Assembly: GCF_001540865.1 (NCBI RefSeq)
Contig: NC_033629.1
Coordinates: forward strand, 7,615,473-7,679,472
Direction of reading: 5' to 3'
From: Ananas comosus
Lineage: Eukaryota; Streptophyta; Magnoliopsida; Poales; Bromeliaceae
DNA: 64,000 nt
Shown: in pieces, positions 49,411 through 59,819 of the stretch
Numbering within the stretch: the first letter of the stretch is position 1
Layout of the letters: each line of letters starts with the position of its first letter
Translations under genes and position numbers: made by a program
The notes under the pieces: generated by a model
What the model was told of the DNA's origin: nothing
Seen by the model: the letters and a program-made list of their open reading frames with translations, nothing else
Database searches by the model: none

Positions 49411-49870
49411 TGGACTTGGTTTGGTTTGGGTTTATTTGGGTTCGAGTTTGGGTTCTGATTTTATGTATGGACTTAGTTTGGGTTTGGATTTATTTGGGTC
49501 CAAGTTTGGGTTCTGGTTTTATGTGTGGACTTGGTTTGGGTTTGGATTGATTTGGGTCCAAGTTTGGGTTTATTTGGGTTTTGGGTTTAGGTTTATTTGG
49601 GTTTGGGTTTGGGTTTGATTTTGGGTTCGGGTTTTGGTCTTATTTGTGGACTTGGTTCAGGTTGGGTTTGGATTTGATTTGGGTTTCGGTTTTGGTTTTA
49701 TGTGTGGAATGGGTTTGGATTTTATTTGGGTTTGGGTTTTGGTTTGATTTGAGTTTGGGTTTTGGTTTTATGTGTGGAATGGGTTAGGATTTTATTTGGG
49801 TTTGGGTTTGCGTTTGATTTGAGTTTGGGTTTTGGTTTTATTTGGGGAATGGGTTTGGATTTTATTTGGG
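49411..49870 (+). repeat. Degenerate TTTGGG-rich array
   Basis: Units with TTTGGGTTTGGGTTTTGG and 'tttatgtgtggac', about 60 bp, poorly conserved and almost C-free on the plus strand. Confidence 0.75.
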
Positions 49871-49984
49871 TTTGTAGGTGAACTTAATTTGCAATTTGGG
49901 TTCGCATATGAACTTAATTTGCAATTTGGGTTTGCATATGAACTTAATTTGCAGTTTAAGTTCGTGTATAGACTTGATTTGCAA

Positions 49985-50395
49985 TTTGATTTGGGGTCCG
50001 AAGAAATCCCATTTTGATTTTGCAATTTAATTTGGGGTCCGAAGAAATCCCCTTTTGATTTTGCCATTAGATTTGGGGTCCGAAGAAATCCCCTATTGAT
50101 TTTGCAATTGAATTTGGGGTCCGAAGAAATCCCCTATTGATTTTGCAATTGAATTTGGGGTCCGAAGAAATCCCCGTTTTGATTTTCCAATTCGATTTGG
50201 ATTTGAGGTCCGAAGAAATCCCCGTTTGATTTGCAATTAGATTTGGGGTCCGAAGAAGTCCCCGTTTGATTTGAATTTGAATTTGATCTTCAAATTTGGT
50301 TTTGATTTGGGGTCCGAAGAAATCCCCGTTTTGATTCCAATTCGGGGTCCGAAGAAATCCCCGTTTTAATTTTGATTTGGGGTCCGAAGAAACGG
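49985..50395 (+). repeat. About 40-bp array with GGGG/CCCC ends
   Basis: Around ten units of GGGGTCCGAAGAAATCCCC separated by 'gttttgattttgcaatt'. Each has complementary GGGG and CCCC ends. Confidence 0.88.
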
Positions 50396-50990
50396 GGAAT
50401 CAAAGATTCCCCTCCCCTCTTCTTGCGATGCTGCGGATGACGTCAACGAAGTTGATGACGGTGGCGTGGATCTGTTCGGCCATCGGATTTGATTTGACAT
50501 TTTCGAATAAGTATTGAAGGGTCCGAAGAAACGGGGAATCAAAGATTCCCCTCCCCTCTTCTTTCGAAAGTATCAAACCGGCGATGCTGTAGATGTCGTT
50601 GGTGATGGTGGCGTGGATCTGTTCGGTCGGCAAATTTGATTCAATATTTTCAAAATGTTTTGAAGGGTCCAAAGAAACGGGGAATCAAAGATTCCCCTCC
50701 CCTCTTCTTTTCGAAAAGATCAAAACGGCGATTATAGATGTCGTCGACGGAGTTGTTAACAGTGGCATAGATCTGTTCGGCCAGCAAATTTGATTCGATA
50801 TTTATCGAAGAAATGTTGAAGGGTCCGAAGAAACAGGGAATCAAAGATTCCCCTCCCTTCTTCTTTCGAAAGTATCAAACAAAACATGCTGGAGATGGTC
50901 GCGACAATGTAGATCATCCATTCCATCATCAACGACTTCGAATGGGGTATTGAGAGGTCCGAAGAAACGGGGAATCAAAGATTCCCCTCC
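50381..50990 (+). repeat. About 145-bp array with hairpin
   Basis: Five units begin GGTCCGAAGAAACGGGGAAT (near 50381, 50520, 50666, 50820, 50957). Each holds the perfect inverted repeat GGGGAATCAAAGATTCCCC, and the unit start derives from the preceding array. Confidence 0.88.
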
Positions 50991-51419
50991 ACTCTCCCAC
51001 CGAAGCCATCTAGATGATATGGATGGCTACGATCGTCGGACAAAAGAAAAAAAAAAGAGGGCGAAGAAAAGAGATCTTTTTTTTTGTTTCATTATTATTT
51101 TTACTTTCTTTCTTTTTTTCTTTCTTTTTTACTACCTGTTGATGGATTCGATGAAGCGGCTCAACGATCTCTCTTTCTTTCTGCGGCTCGGCGATTTCTC
51201 CTTCTTTCCGCGGCTCGAGTGATCTCTCCTCCTTTCCGGCGAATCCGGCAATGCTCTCCTCCTTTCAGCAACTCGGCAATATCTCCTCCTTTGAATATTT
51301 TGAACTTGAAAGTGTGTAGCAATCTATTATCGTGTCGCCTCTATCCAAAAAAAAATTCTCTGATTTGATTTGGTTCCCGTATTTATAAATGGGGAGGAGA
51401 GTTAGTTAAGAATCAAATT
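50991..51419. other. Spacer between arrays
   Basis: T-rich and CT-rich sequence with short 'ctctcctcctttc' repeats. A TATTTATAAATGG box near 51380 could be a promoter element, unproven. Confidence 0.4.
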
Positions 51420-52040
51420 CGAATTCGAAATCGAATGAGTTGATATGGATAGTTGAAGATATCTTGGAGTTGGTTAGGGAATTCAAATTCGAAATCGAAT
51501 TTGAATGGGTTGTTGAATGATATTTGGGAATTGGTGGAAATTCGAAATTGAAATCGAATTTCGAATGGGTTGTTGGATGAGTTTTGGGAAATGGTTGAGA
51601 ATTCGAAATTCGAAATGCGAATTTTGAGATGGGTTGTTGGATGATGTTTTGGAATTGGTTGGGAATTCGAGAATTCGAATCGAATTTCGAATGGGTGTTG
51701 GATGATATTTTGGAGAAATGGTGAGATATCGAGAATTCGAAATCAAATTTCGATGGCGGGTTGTTGGATGATATTTTGGGAATTGTTAGGGAATGGGTTG
51801 TTGGAGGATGTTTTGGAAATTGGTTGGGAATTCGAAATTCGAATCGAATTTCGAATGTGTTGTTGGATGATATTTTGGGAATTCAAAATTCGAAATTCGA
51901 ATTTTGAATGGATTATTGGAGGATATTTTGGTAATTTGTTGGGGGTTCAAAATTCAAAATTCGAATTTTGAATGGGTTATTAGATGGTATTTTGGGAATT
52001 CAAAATTCGAAATTCGAATTTTGAATGGATTATGATTTGA
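51420..52040 (+). repeat. About 55-bp AATTCGAA-rich array
   Basis: Roughly ten units containing AAATTCGAATCGAATTTCGA followed by 'atgggttgttggatgatattttgg'. Dense in TTCGAA/AATT self-complementary words. Confidence 0.85.
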
Positions 52041-52655
52041 AATCGGATTTCGACTAGATACTTTATAAGGTGTGGGTGTGGGCCGTCGTTGATCAGACCC
52101 ACCTTAATTTATTGGGCTCAAATGATAACGGACTGAAATAAAGGCCCCCCCTCACTTTTTTTTTATATTTTTTTTATTTATTTGTTTGGGCTTTCGTAAG
52201 GGCTCACCCACTCACATTTTTTTTTTTTATTTGTTTGGGCTTTCGTAAGGGCCCACCCGCTCACATTTTTAAATGGGCTTATTGTATATTATAATTATTG
52301 ACCCGAGAAAATTAATGATTAATACGAGACCTATTAGGATTGTATGAACTCGAATCTAATCATTTTTTTATTAGGATTAGGATTGTTTCAACCTATATAT
52401 ATGTATGGCAAGTATTATTTTACTTCAAACATTTCCAAGCTACAAGGACCGGTCTCTCCCACCAGGGATCGGTCCCTGAGAGCAAAAATCCTACACTTTG
52501 CAGAATTTTCACAACTCACTCTCGGTGGCCTTTTCCAATGCACTTTTGGCCTTTTTGATGCCTTCGGACTTTCCGAAGCACACCAAGTCGACAATCAGTC
52601 GATTCTAACTGAAGTTCAACCCTCGTATTTCGAAAATTCACTTTCTTACAGTGGA

Positions 52656-53423
52656 CTTCGGCCAGAAATTTACAAGGCGGTGCATATTCTCAAACTCACA
52701 ACTTTTACGGAGGTGTTGGATCGGGCGTTGTGGGTAGAGCACAGCAATGCCTATGCAGTGTGGAGCGTGAGTCTTTTGAAAAGGAAAGAAACAAAGGAAA
52801 GAAGCGGACCGCGAGTAGTACCGAGGGTTGGTCGAGTCCTAGGAGGCCCCCTCAGTATCCACGATCGCAGTCGAGGAGCTGGGGACACAGTCGATGTGTT
52901 ATTTGCAGCGGAGATCTCGACCGCTGAGCTGCCCATAGCATGAGGGGAGGTGTTATAGGTGTGACCGGGTTGGACACATTAGCTGGGAGTGCCCGGGTGG
53001 AGCATCGCCTGCCCCGTCAACTACATCAGTCCAGTTCGCCCCGAGATAGCTCACGGGATTGCCACCCCTATGTCGGCTGGACGCTTATCCTTGCCGCATC
53101 AGCCAGAGGGATCTCGAGCGGCACCGAGTGGTCGAGTTTTTGCTGCCCAAGTGGAGGAGCCTGCCGTAGCCAACGATGTCGTGGCAGGTATTGTTCTAAT
53201 TAGTGGCACTAGAACTAGAGCATTATTTGATACAGGCGCATCAAACTCATTCATTAGCATGTCATTCGCTAAAGCTCATGATATTGAGATTTCAGATAGT
53301 GTGGATGCTTGGTGTGTCTATGCACCCGAGCACACCTTTAGTGTCAAGGAAGAATGTGTGGTTTGTCCAGTGCAAATTGGCGATTGGATTATGCCGCCGG
53401 ACTTGCTTGTGTTGAGCCGATGA
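52656..53423 (+). pseudogene. Gag C-terminal part and protease
   Basis: It continues gag after the insertion (LRPEIYKAVHILKLTTFTEV), then a CCHC knuckle, CYRCDRVGHISWECP, near 52950-52995, and the aspartic protease ALFDTGASNSFISMSF near 53220. The protease motif is intact. Several frame changes separate gag, knuckle and protease. It belongs to the element bounded by the LTRs at 40821 and 56388. Confidence 0.85.
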
Positions 53424-55141
53424 AAGGCTTCGACATAATTCTCGGAATATATTGGCTCTCGAAATATTATGCCACCATTGATTGCGAAAGCAAGATAATC
53501 ACTTTTCGTAAGCCTGGTCAAGAGGAAGTGGTTTATCGTGCGTGCAAAGGTTCGCTCTTTGTTATGACGGTGTCGACGTCGAGAGTGAGGCAGTTGATCA
53601 AAAGTGGTTGTGTAGCCTACTTGGCGTCGGTGGTAGAGACTCAGAAGGAGCTCCCAGCCCTAGGGGATATTCCGGTAGTGTGTGAATTTTCGGATGTGTT
53701 TTCCACGGAATTACCGGGATTGCCACTGGACCGGGAGATCGAGTTCGTCATTAACTTGGTTCCCGGGACGGCGCCAATCTCGAAGGCCCCATATAGAATG
53801 GCACCGGCGGAGTTAAGGGAGTTAAAGGCTCAACTGCAAGATCTACTCGACAAAGGCTTTGTAAAGCCAAGTGTGTCGCCGTTGGGAGCTCCGGTGCTAT
53901 TCGTGAAGAGGAATGATGGAACGCTTCAGCTATGCGTGGATTATCGCGAGCTGAATAAGGTGACGATTAAGAATAAATACTCGTTGCCTAGAATTGATGA
54001 TATGTTCGACCAGTTGCAACGGTGTCGAGGATATTCGAAGATTGATCTTTAGTCGGGGTACCACCAATTGAAGATCAAGCCGGAGGATGTGCATAAAACG
54101 CCGTTTCGTACGCGTTATGGCCATTATGAGTACACGGTATACCGTTCGAGCTTACAAATGCCCCTGCTGTATTTATGGACTTGATGAGCCGGGTCTTGTG
54201 GCCGTTATTGGATCGATGTGTCGTGGTATTTATTAATGACCTATTGATCTATTCTCAGAGTGATGAAGAACATGAGGAGCATTTGGAGGCCGTGATGCAA
54301 ATTCTCCGAGAAAAGAAGCTCTATGCTAAGCTGAAGAAGTGCAACTTTTGGCTTCGTAAGGTCGCCTTCTTAGGTCATGTGATTTCCGGGAGTGGTGTCT
54401 CCGTTGACCCGAAGAAAGTTGAGGCGATTAAAGATTGGCCTCGCTCGACGAGTGTTGCGGAGATCCGTAGTTTCCTTGGCCTTACGGGCTACTATCGGCG
54501 GTTCGTGGAGAGGTTTGCCAAGATAAATACTCTACTAATGCGCCTTACACACAAGGGAACAAAGTATGTGTAGAGCGACGAGTGCGATCGGAGCTTTCGG
54601 GAGTTGAGAAAAAAGCTAACTTTGACCCCTGTACTCGCCCTACTAATTTCGGGGGAGAGTTTCGTGGTCTATAGTGATGTTTCATATAGTGGTCTTGGGT
54701 GTGTTCTGATGCAATGTGGGCGAGTTATTGCTTATGCTTCTCACCAATTGAAGAGCTATGAGAAGAACTACCCTATACATGACTTTGAGCTAGCCGCGGT
54801 GATATTCTTGTTGAAGTTATGGAGGCACTACCTATACAATGAGCACTGTGAGGTATACATCGATGATAAAAGCCTCAAGTACTTATTCACCTAGAAGGAG
54901 CTGAATATACGGCAACGTCAGCGGTTAGAATTGTTGAAGGACTATGATGTCACCATTCTTTACCACTCGGGAAAACCTGGCTATGGCAATTACACATCAA
55001 CCGTCATTGCAGAATAAAATGCAACGGTTTAATCTTGAAGTGGTAGCCTCGGAGGTTCCGGCTATTCTTGCCGCATTGGTGATTCTACCAACCTTGTTGG
55101 AGAAGATTCGGGATCAACAAGCTTTGGATCCATATCTCTAA
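53424..55141 (+). pseudogene. Reverse transcriptase and RNase H, defective
   Basis: RT shows [18 protein letters not shown] and [11 protein letters not shown]. The catalytic box reads [11 protein letters not shown], so the first of the usual two aspartates (FIDD) is Asn. Stops or shifts lie at 54050 (after YSKIDL, where Gln is usual), near 54140, at about 54571 and at 54892. RNase H keeps [13 protein letters not shown] and [10 protein letters not shown]. The tether between RNase H and integrase is short (54944-55141), with a deletion. Confidence 0.88.
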
Positions 55142-55144
55142 AAA

Positions 55145-56329
55145 GTGCGGAGTGATGTCGAGAGCAGGCACACTGGTGATTTCGGCGTAGGGTCTGATGG
55201 CGCACTTCGGTTTCGGAACCATTTGTGCGTGCCCAAGGACGAGGACGTTCGGAAAGCCATATTGCAAGAAGCGCATCAATCTCCTTATAGTGTACATCCA
55301 AGCGGCACTAAAATGTACAAAGATTTAAAAGTGCATTATTGGTGGCCTGAGATGAAGAAGGACATTGGGGAATCTGTAGCGCAGTGTCTGACGTGCCAAC
55401 AAGTTAAAGCGGAGTGCCGATTCCCAGCGGGAAAGCTTCAAAGTTTATCTATTCCCGTTTGGAAGTGGGAAGACATAACAATGGACTTTGTGGTGGCGTT
55501 ACCCTATTCACAAGGTGGCCATGATGCAATTTGGGTGGTGGTGGATCGCACGGCATTTCATCCTCAAAGTAATGATCAATCAAAAAGGACGATACAAATC
55601 CTTGAGAACATGCTTCGGGCGTGTGTACTTGATTACAAGGGTGGATGGCACGATTGGTTGCCGATCGCCGAGTTCGCATATAATAATAGCTACCAAGAGA
55701 GTATTACGATGGTGCCATTTGAGACTCTCTATGGAAGGAAGTGTTGCTCCCCTATTCATTGGAGCGAGGTGGGTGAAAGAGTCGCCCTTGGTCCGGATGT
55801 GTTGCAGGAGGCGGAGGAGAAAGTTTGCCTTGCTCGCCAACGGCTCGTGACGGCGCAAACGCCACAGCAAAGTTATGCTAATAAGCGCCGAAAAGATCTT
55901 GAGTTCGCGGTTGGAGACCGCGTTTTCTTGAAAGTGTCACCTATGCGTAGTGTGAAGCAGTTTGGGGTTTTGGGGAAGCTTAGTCCCCGATTCATTGGAC
56001 CATATGAGGTCCTAGAACGTGTTGGTGCGGTGGCATATAGACTTGCATTACCACCGAGGCTTGCGGAAGTTCACAATGTGTTCTATGTATCCAATCTCCG
56101 CAAGTATATTCATAACTCCTCTCATGTCCTGGAGTATAAACCAGTGGAGTTGCGCGAGGATATGACCTATCAAGAATTCCTGGTGTGCATCCTTGCTCGA
56201 GAAGTGAAGAAATTGCGGAATCGTACAATTCCGTATGTAAAGGTTCAGTGGAGCAATCATGCAAAGCATGAAGCCACTTGGGAACTTGAGGAGACGATGC
56301 AAAAGACCTATCCTCATCTATTTGAGTAG
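55145..56329 (+). pseudogene. Integrase and chromodomain, core partly deleted
   Basis: A 394-codon frame. The HHCC finger is present ([22 protein letters not shown]). The core starts DFVVALPYSQGGHDAIWVVV, then jumps from VVVDR straight to TAFHPQS. About 70 residues, including the second catalytic Asp, are missing. The catalytic Glu position reads QSKRTIQ, so Glu is Lys. The C-terminus, YVKVQWSNHAKHEATWELEE, is chromodomain-like. The frame has stayed open although it cannot be an active integrase. Confidence 0.9.
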
Positions 56330-56374
56330 ATGAGCTAAGGTATGGATTTGAGTTTTGCGGACGAAACTATTTTT

Positions 56375-56387
56375 AAGGGGTGGAGAA
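56375..56387 (+). promoter_or_regulatory. Polypurine tract
   Basis: AAGGGGTGGAGAA directly before the 3' LTR start TGTAACATGCC. Confidence 0.87.
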
Positions 56388-57995
56388 TGTAACATGCCGA
56401 ATCCCCAATAGGATGTACCGAACTTCCGTCAAATTGACCGAAGTGTGGTGATGGACAAGATGGTGAGGTCCGTGAGTTGTTTCGAATTCTTCGGAATGGT
56501 TTGGATAGATGTTTGGCACCTTGAGAGCAAATCAGAAAGTTTCGAGACGAATGAGAGTGTGTTTGCTCTCAGGGTCCGGACCCTAAGTGCAAGGTTCGGA
56601 CCTTAAACGCGCAGAAATTTTGGGTGGTCCAAAATATCAATTTTGTAAGGGGCCTTGGTGCAAATGTCATTTGGGAGGGTTAATATATGGGTTCTATACC
56701 CTTAGCTCTCATTTCCCTAACATGAGACCAAAGAGAAGAAGCTCTCTTTCTCTCTCTAGAACCTTCTCTCACTCTCTACTCTCTCCCTTTCTCCATTCCT
56801 CTCACTAGGGTTTGCTCCAAGAGTGGAGCTTGGAGGAAAGAAAGCTTGCTTGGGAGTGAAGCTAGCTCTTGTGCAAGGAGCTGAGGAAGAAGTTAGAAGT
56901 TGAGGTGAGTTTGTGTGGTTATGAGCTAGGGTTTGGCTAAATCTCTTCTAGTTGTTGTTCCTAGAAGATATTATTTTAGATTGACTCATGAATCCCCAAG
57001 AAATGTAGGTATTTGGTGTTAGTATAAACCCTAGGGTTAGAAATGGGGTTTTGTAAAGTATGAGATCTAACATTGGTTTGATCGTTTGTTGCCGTAATTG
57101 GAATATAAACCGACACGTTGGGAGACTTGGATCGAAGTTTCAACGAGTCTATGTCGAGTTGCTGAGGAAAAACCTTATTTCGGCTTCATTTGCCGTGGGT
57201 CGAGGGAAATCGGCGACCATAAATCGTGGACCTCGGGTTCTAGCACTCCAGCATCCCTACGAGGTGGGTGGTGCTATCCTAAACAGTTGGGTTTCTCTTT
57301 ATATCTAAGTCACCATTTGAACATGTATGTGTATGTATAGGATTCATGCTGTCACGCCCCGCTATCGCCAATTTGGTCGATAGGGCCCGTACACAGACGC
57401 CGAACGGATAACACCTCCCCTGTAACACATGCATTTAGGGTTAAATGGTAAACATGTTGGTACTTATTGCATGCTTTTAGTGTAAAGATGCGTATGATTT
57501 GGCAATGGAACATTGGACACTTCGGAACCCTATAGATACATGAATTGAGACATGAACCTAGCCAAGATAGAAAATATGGTGACATTGTAACAAATGATTG
57601 AAATAGCACATTGTGGCATTGAATGCTAGTGAATGCAACACTTTGCGTGTTATGGCATTAGTGGACATGGCATCCTCATGGCTTGTGGATTGGATCATGT
57701 TCACCTATAGTCTTATGCTTGAGGGTGGTCGCTCCCTCTCAAGCAATGAGCTCCGAAGTGGTCATCACTGGGTCGTAGCGGTACCTTCCCAGAAGACGGT
57801 CTCGTCGGTCGTAGCGGTATCTCCCCAATAGTAGGGATTTGGTTGGTGAGTTTTGGAGCTAAACCTACGAGTTAGCCAAGAGGATTGGGTATTAGCAAAG
57901 GCAATCTGCATGCATCATGAGTATCATATATATATTGTTTCATTATCCTTGCCCAGGCATAGTAATTGCATTTGTTCAGAAATGACTATCTATTT
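56388..57995 (+). mobile_element. 3' LTR, truncated
   Basis: It matches the 5' LTR from TGTAACATGCCGAATCC, without the solo-LTR insertion, and carries a 78-bp mini-LTR at 57350. Similarity stops at 'actatctattt' (57995), so about 500 bases, including the acceptor-like site and the TGACA end, are lost. Confidence 0.88.
57350..57427 (-). mobile_element. 78-bp miniature LTR with target duplication
   Basis: It begins TGTCACGCCCCGC and ends CCCCTGTAACA, with CATGC at 57345-57349 and again at 57428-57432. Its body matches the last 70 bases of this LTR superfamily (GTTCGGCGTCTGTGTACG on the minus strand) joined to an LTR start. The 5' LTR lacks it at the corresponding site (about 44111). Confidence 0.85.
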
Positions 57996-59763
57996 AAGGT
58001 ACCGGACTTCTAAAACTATGAGGTTACGGTGTACATTTGGTTGGAAGACCATTTGAACGGTTTCGGTGAGGTCCCGGTGAGGTCCGAAAGCATTCGGGCG
58101 TTTTCGATGCGCGTAGGCGCTAAAACGGAGCCGAAGGCCATGTTGGGCCGTGAGCCAAATCCGGCATTAGCGCGGATGAAAAGATGATGAAAACACGCTC
58201 GAAAATATGTTTGGAGAGTCTCGGTTCGATTTGAAAAGAATTGGAGGTCAAACGAGCGAAAATGAGCGAAAACGGAGCTAAAACGGGAAAAAAGCTGAAA
58301 ATTTGGCTGTCCTAAAAGTGCTGGAATTCTGGACCTTCGGGGACCGGTCTCTCACTGCCAGGGACCGGTCCCTTATACAAAAAATGGCCCCCGCGGGGGC
58401 AATGCAGTATACATGAAGTTGAGGGGTCTTTTTGCACTTGTAACATCATAAGAGTGCATATGAGCTATAGAGAGTTCATTTGCTCTCTCCCTTTCACTAT
58501 GCAAACCTAAAAGAAGACAACTCTCTCTCTCTCTCTCAAGCTCTTCTCTCTCTCTCTACAAGGGTGGATCTTGGAGGAGGATTTGGTGGAGAAGAAGTAA
58601 AGGAGAAGGAACATCATCTTCATTTTCTCATTCTTGGCCATTGGAGCTAGCACATAGAGGTAAGCTTGATGCTTATTAATGGTAGATCTCTAGGGCTTGA
58701 ATCTCTTGCTCTATAATTGGTTTTAGTGAACCTCTTTGATGCTAAATAGATGATCTAAGCTTGAATCTAGAGGTTTAATGGTGGGTTTTGCAATAGTAGC
58801 AAACCTAGGGTTAAAAATGAGGTTTTTGTAAATACTTGGGTTTGATCTAAATTGAGTGGTTGTAAACCTAATTGCTAGGTATTCCGACGCGTTGGCGAAG
58901 TCGGTTCGTCGATTCGTCGAGCGGGTGCAAAGATATCGAAGAAAAGGCTTGTTGAGGTACAGATTGCCGCAGCTCGCGACGAAAGCTTCCTAAAATCGCG
59001 AAATCGGAATCGTGGGCTCGTGGCATGACCTAAAGGTGGGGGGTGTCCATTCGAAGCAATCGGGCTTCCTTCTATGTCCGAGTTAGACTTTTTGGTCATA
59101 TTGTACATATGGTTCTTATGCATTATAGGATGTATGTATTAATAACATTTCTACTTTCCTTGCATGCATGTCTAGTTGTGTAGTATTATGGACTTGACAC
59201 CTAAATCTAGAATGCATGAGGATTAGGATTGTGACATGAGATCCTATGATGATAAGAGAATAGAGAGCTTGGACTTGATGATGAAAACTAGTGACATGTG
59301 AACTAATGTATAGAAAACATTTATAACTTGGACGAGTGGCATGTAGATAATGTTAAATACATGACGAGTGGCATCGGAACCTAGTTGTGGCATATTGCAT
59401 GAAAACCTAGTTTAGAGAACAGAGGTGACATATGAACCTAGTGTTATTAAAACATAGGTCGGATGTGAACCTAGGATTGTTGAACCTAGAGTTAATAATC
59501 CCTAGATCAGTGGTATTTGAACATAGTGTAAAGAAACACTTGGCGTGGAACATAGGGATTAGTTGAGTTTCCCTAGTTATGATACATTGCATGATAATTG
59601 TACACTACGGCATTGAACTTAGGGATAGTTGGATTCCCTAGTGTGATTTAATTAGTATGGTTGGGACACTTGATAGGGACCTAGGGATAGATGGACTTTC
59701 GAGTGTTTGTTAACCTAGTTAACAGGGTATCCTCAGTTGGCGACGATTGGATCATACTCACAT
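57996..59763 (+). mobile_element. Plus-strand LTR, partial
   Basis: Shares 'ccggacttctaaaactatga' with the start of the window. It has an ACCGGT pair at 58343 and 58366, a donor-like GAG|GTAAGC at 58660 and the conserved island at 58889-58925. Interrupted at 59764 by the next LTR within 'ggatcatactcac'. Noncoding. Confidence 0.68.
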
Positions 59764-59819
59764 TGTCACGCCCCGCCCCGAAACCACTACCAATTTGGCA
59801 CGGTTCGGCCGCGGCGGCG

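Larger units (their letters stand above)
48630..52430. repeat. ORF-less block of serial tandem-repeat arrays
   Basis: About 3.8 kb sits between two ACCGGT units of the surrounding LTR, with approximate ends. After a 350-base unique lead it consists of five different arrays in succession (listed separately), then a poly-T-rich stretch with repeated 'tttgtttgggctttcgtaaggg' near 52160-52260. No transposon protein, terminal repeat or target duplication was recognised. Confidence 0.75.
46362..52650 (-). mobile_element. LTR inserted in gag, itself enlarged by a tandem-repeat block
   Basis: It begins TGTCACGCCCC and ends TTCTTACA (minus-strand orientation TGTAAGAAAG...GGGGCGTGACA). Flanks are the identical GTGGA at 46357-46361 and 52651-52655. 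Without the block at about 48630-52430 it is about 2.5 kb, the size of complete LTRs of this family (2.6 kb), so it is probably a solo LTR. On the minus strand it has ACCGGT sites, a TATA-like site near 48316, the donor GGAG|GTAAGC near 48127, the conserved island at 47868-47908 and an acceptor CTTTATTGCAG near 46815. Confidence 0.88.

Noticed and set aside
49028..49787. ORFs encoding repetitive Trp/Phe/Gly-rich peptides
   Set aside because: They result from tandem units with length divisible by three. No start context, domain or neighbour supports coding.
49411..49870. Telomere-like TTTGGG repeats
   Set aside because: The plant telomere unit is TTTAGGG. These are degenerate parts of a longer tandem unit inside an LTR.
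49985..50395. Regularly spaced repeats resembling a CRISPR array
   Set aside because: Spacers are themselves similar, the unit is continuous tandem sequence, there are no cas genes, and the setting is a plant nuclear genome.
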